Shown: in pieces, positions 5,665 to 7,598 of the stretch
How the letters are laid out: the number at the start of each line of letters is the position of its first letter
Numbering within the stretch: the first letter of the stretch is position 1
Assembly (NCBI GenBank): GCA_030616425.1
Contig: JAUWXJ010000114.1
Span: 1-7,598 of the forward strand
DNA from: Desulfobacterales bacterium
GTDB lineage: Bacteria > Desulfobacterota > Desulfobacteria > Desulfobacterales > C00003060
DNA: 7,598 nt
Direction: 5' to 3'
Translations under genes and position numbers: made by a program
Notes under the pieces: generated by a model
Told to the model about the DNA's origin: nothing
What the model saw: only the letters and a program-made list of their open reading frames with translations
Database searches by the model: none

Positions 5665-7044
5665 ATGATAGATCTTATTGAAGTTTTTGATAGAGCTGAC
5701 AGTGGCCCCTTAATTTCAGATACCGATTACTATATGAATCGTTTTGTGCCAGAGCTCAAAGAGGTCATCGAGCGGTACAAGATTAAATGGGATAGAAATA
5801 AAATCGAAAACACGGATGACGACCTTGCAGACCGCGTATTCCAGGCTGCCGTAGACCTTCTGGCGGAGGCGGGAGCATACTGCCCGGACACAAACAGAGT
5901 AATGGAATTTAGCCGAGAAGAGATCTTGATGTCGGCGGAGCAGGCACCAAAAGCCGCTTCTTTTGGAGAAGGACGCGAGGCAAAGACCATGTATGGACGA
6001 GATGTAGATGAGGATTCAATCCCCTGGGTTCATGTAGGCGGAGGTATCTACACAACCGACGAGCAGATTTACCTCGACACCGTGGAGGGAATGGCAAGTA
6101 TTAACATTGTCGACTCTGTGAGTGTGCCATCCATTCTTCATATCCGCGGAAAAGATGCCAGAGCCCGCTCTCCACAGGAACTCTTGGCAGCAATAAAAAC
6201 TGTCATTCTGGCTCGCGAAGGTATTCGACGATCAGGGCGCGCAGGCCTTCCCATTATTAATGGAATCTCGGCGGCTCCCAACTCTGTTTCTATGATTGCA
6301 GCGGCATCCCCCCAATTCGGGCTTTGTCCTAGCGATGGGTTCCTCATCGATTTTCTTTGTGAAATGATGGTCAACTATGAGGCTCTTCAGAAAGTTGCTT
6401 ATTTCAATAGCATCAGTGCGAATATAGGGTCCACCTCAACGCCGCTTTTCGGCGGATATGCCGGTGGGGCGGAAGGGGTCGCCGTCCTGGCCACCTGCTA
6501 CATAATTATGGGAAGCCTCATTTACCGGGGGAACTACCACTACAATGCTCCGCTTCATCAAAACTTGCGTATGTCATCCACGAAACCGCTCCTCTGGGCC
6601 ATTGGCATGTCGAACCAGGCCAACGCCCGCAATATGCGGCGGCCCATGGTGAACCTCCCCTATCTCGGAGGCGGTGCAGGAACCAAGATGTACCACTACG
6701 AGATGGCCGCTTATATGCTCTCCGTGGTCCCAGCGGGCGGAAACATCTTCTCCGGGCATCCTGCCAAGTCGGTGGAACCGAACTCGCTCATCCCCAGAGA
6801 CCACCAATTCCACGCCGAAATGGGGCTTGCCTCAGCAAAATACACCCGTAAAGACGCCGAGCCTCTGGCCCAGGAATTCTTTAAGAAATATGAAAATTTT
6901 ATCAAGAATCCTACACCGGGATTTACATATGAACAGGTCTATGACCTTAAGACAAAGAAGACCATAAACGAAGAATACCTCCGGATTCAGGACGAAGTCC
7001 GAACAGAGTTCAAGGAGATGGGTTTTGAAGTCCTTCCGTCCTAA
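5665..7044 (+). CDS. MtmB-family corrinoid methyltransferase without pyrrolysine (MtmB-B)
   Basis: 459 residues, full length for the family and alignable with MtmB-A almost without gaps. Shared motifs: YCPDTNR (72-78), FGEGRE (100-105), RGKDARARSP (161-170), PSDGFLIDF (222-230), SANIGST (251-257), FGGYAGG (262-268), LPYLGGGAGTKM (331-342), GHPAK (364-368) and YDLKTKK (426-432). It departs from MtmB-A and methanogen MtmB in having GRAG rather than GRPG (191-194). The region of pyrrolysine 202 reads LPIING (195-200). Counterparts of Glu229, Glu259 and Gln333 are Leu227, Thr257 and Leu331, as in MtmB-A. AGGAGG lies 5 bases before the ATG; the stop is TAA. It is the last gene of the right array, and its likely methyl acceptor is the corrinoid protein just upstream. 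Its substrate is unknown and may differ from that of MtmB-A, since the C-terminal ends also differ (EVLPS versus LPFK). Confidence 0.9.
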   Translation: MIDLIEVFDRADSGPLISDTDYYMNRFVPELKEVIERYKIKWDRNKIENTDDDLADRVFQAAVDLLAEAGAYCPDTNRVMEFSREEILMSAEQAPKAASFGEGREAKTMYGRDVDEDSIPWVHVGGGIYTTDEQIYLDTVEGMASINIVDSVSVPSILHIRGKDARARSPQELLAAIKTVILAREGIRRSGRAGLPIINGISAAPNSVSMIAAASPQFGLCPSDGFLIDFLCEMMVNYEALQKVAYFNSISANIGSTSTPLFGGYAGGAEGVAVLATCYIIMGSLIYRGNYHYNAPLHQNLRMSSTKPLLWAIGMSNQANARNMRRPMVNLPYLGGGAGTKMYHYEMAAYMLSVVPAGGNIFSGHPAKSVEPNSLIPRDHQFHAEMGLASAKYTRKDAEPLAQEFFKKYENFIKNPTPGFTYEQVYDLKTKKTINEEYLRIQDEVRTEFKEMGFEVLPS

Positions 7045-7160
7045 TCCTCCTTCTCCTGCGATACAGCCTTTCCCGCCCCCCTGGCGCAACCTGCGCGGAA
7101 CAAAATGCTGAAGTCTTATTACTTCGAAAGTGGAAGCTGTAGAACTCAGTTATTGCAAGT

Positions 7161-7272
7161 CAGCACGCCCTGGCACTATGGGATCGAATCAGCCTCCTAA
7201 GTCTATAGGGCCCTATGTGTTGGGATCAGCCTATTAAGCCTATACAACCAGCCTGCCCTGGTACGACGGGAT
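7161..7272. repeat. Degenerate direct repeats in the right flank
   Basis: Two pairs of related segments are visible. ATCAGCCTCCTAAGTCTATA (7188-7207) resembles ATCAGCCTATTAAGCCTATA (7225-7244) at 17 of 20 positions. The 24-base segments at 7161-7184 and 7249-7272 share CAGC, GCCCTGG and GGGAT in register, 19 of 24 positions. This looks like a decayed local duplication. No function is apparent. Confidence 0.45.
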
Positions 7273-7340
7273 GTGGATATACAACTGTTTTCACTGCTTA
7301 TGAATGCCTCACTTTCCATCACCGTACCTTGACATACCAG

Positions 7341-7366
7341 GTCTGGGCCAGGGGTCTGGGCCAGGG
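7341..7366. repeat. Tandem 13-base duplication
   Basis: GTCTGGGCCAGGG occurs twice, head to tail, at 7341-7353 and 7354-7366, followed by one further matching G. Each unit contains the near-symmetric CTGGGCCAG. It is a minor local duplication without obvious role. Confidence 0.7.
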
Positions 7367-7453
7367 GATAAAGATAAAAACTAAACTTGTGAATCCAGCA
7401 TCTGGTGCACCCAAAGGGCACTATGTTCACAGTATAGGAAATCCCATTTCTTA

Positions 7454-7525
7454 GACAGGATAGACGGGATGTTCAGGACCTGCCTGCCGGCAGGCAGGTA
7501 TAAAGAAAATCTTGTTAATCCTGTC
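7454..7525. repeat. Imperfect palindromic intergenic repeat element
   Basis: Outer arms GACAGGAT (7454-7461) and ATCCTGTC (7518-7525) are perfect inverse complements. The centre is a perfect 22-bp palindrome (7478-7499) built from CCTGCCTGCC and its complement. The stretches between pair imperfectly, partly by G-T. An ACAGGAT-type arm around a CCTGCC/GGCAGG core is, from memory, a recurring intergenic repeat in environmental bacterial genomes, so this is probably one copy of a dispersed REP- or MITE-like element. It lacks any coding sequence. Only one copy is in the window. Confidence 0.6.
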
Positions 7526-7598
7526 AAAAAAGTTCCGCCGCAGGCGGCTAAGTTCAACCATACAATTCTGCAAACCCTGTGCCAAAAATACTGAGAAT

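Larger units (their letters stand above)
7045..7598. other. Right flank without a recognisable gene, rich in short repeats
   Basis: About 550 bases in which no open frame shows family-like sequence or a ribosome site. It contains degenerate direct repeats (7161-7272), a 12-bp palindrome ATAGGGCCCTAT (7205-7216), a 13-base tandem duplication (7341-7366), an imperfect palindromic repeat (7454-7525) and a small GC hairpin, CCGCC-GCA-GGCGG (7535-7547). A weak hairpin GCGCA-ACC-TGCGC (7084-7096) follows the MtmB-B stop but has no T-run. No clear intrinsic terminator for the right array is visible. Confidence 0.6.

Noticed and set aside
7084..7125. Intrinsic terminator after MtmB-B (GCGCA-ACC-TGCGC or GAAGT...ACTTC hairpins)
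   Set aside because: Stems are only 5 bp and no T-run follows.
7165..7200. tRNA-like T-loop (GATCGAATC)
   Set aside because: The flanking bases do not form a T stem, and no acceptor or anticodon arm could be found.
7215..7454. 79-codon plus-strand frame in the right flank
   Set aside because: It spans the local repeats, has no ribosome site and no recognisable protein features.

Overview
The window carries two divergent, corrinoid-dependent methyltransferase gene arrays of the methylamine/betaine type, separated by a 0.3 kb control region. It probably comes from a strictly anaerobic bacterium. Genes have bacterial GGAGG-type ribosome binding sites, tight spacing and ordinary stops (TAA and TAG). 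The right flank holds an imperfect palindromic intergenic repeat of a kind I associate with environmental bacterial genomes. A Desulfobacterota-like or similar anaerobe is plausible but not provable from this window.

Left array, minus strand, read from 3151 down to the left edge: a 41-codon remnant of an MtmB-family gene (3026-3151); a complete corrinoid protein (2331-2993); a complete MtmB-family methyltransferase, here called MtmB-A (917-2305, GTG start); and a DMT/EamA-type membrane transporter that runs off the left edge (2-859). Control region, about 3152-3472: AT-rich, with a strong 31-bp near-palindrome at 3235-3265, three phased TTTGGCA boxes, and a possible promoter before the right array. 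Right array, plus strand: an MttB-family methyltransferase (3473-4915), a second corrinoid protein (4951-5598) and a second MtmB-family methyltransferase, MtmB-B (5665-7044). From 7045 to the right edge I see no gene, only short repeats and palindromes.

How it should work: an MttB- or MtmB-family enzyme moves a methyl group from a methylated compound, typically an N-methyl substrate, to the cobalt of the partner corrinoid protein. A second methyltransferase would pass it on to tetrahydrofolate or another C1 carrier. That second enzyme and the ATP-dependent corrinoid activator (RamA type) are not in this window. The transporter may move the substrate or the demethylated product.

The most interesting point is that all three methyltransferases read through without any in-frame TAG, so none contains pyrrolysine. 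In both MtmB homologues the pyrrolysine of methanogen MtmB (residue 202) and the three residues recalled as surrounding it (Glu229, Glu259, Gln333) are all replaced, and replaced in similar ways. This points to a pyrrolysine-independent MtmB subfamily with a different substrate, comparable to the step from pyrrolysine MttB to the glycine betaine enzyme MtgB. I know of no characterised member of such an MtmB subfamily.
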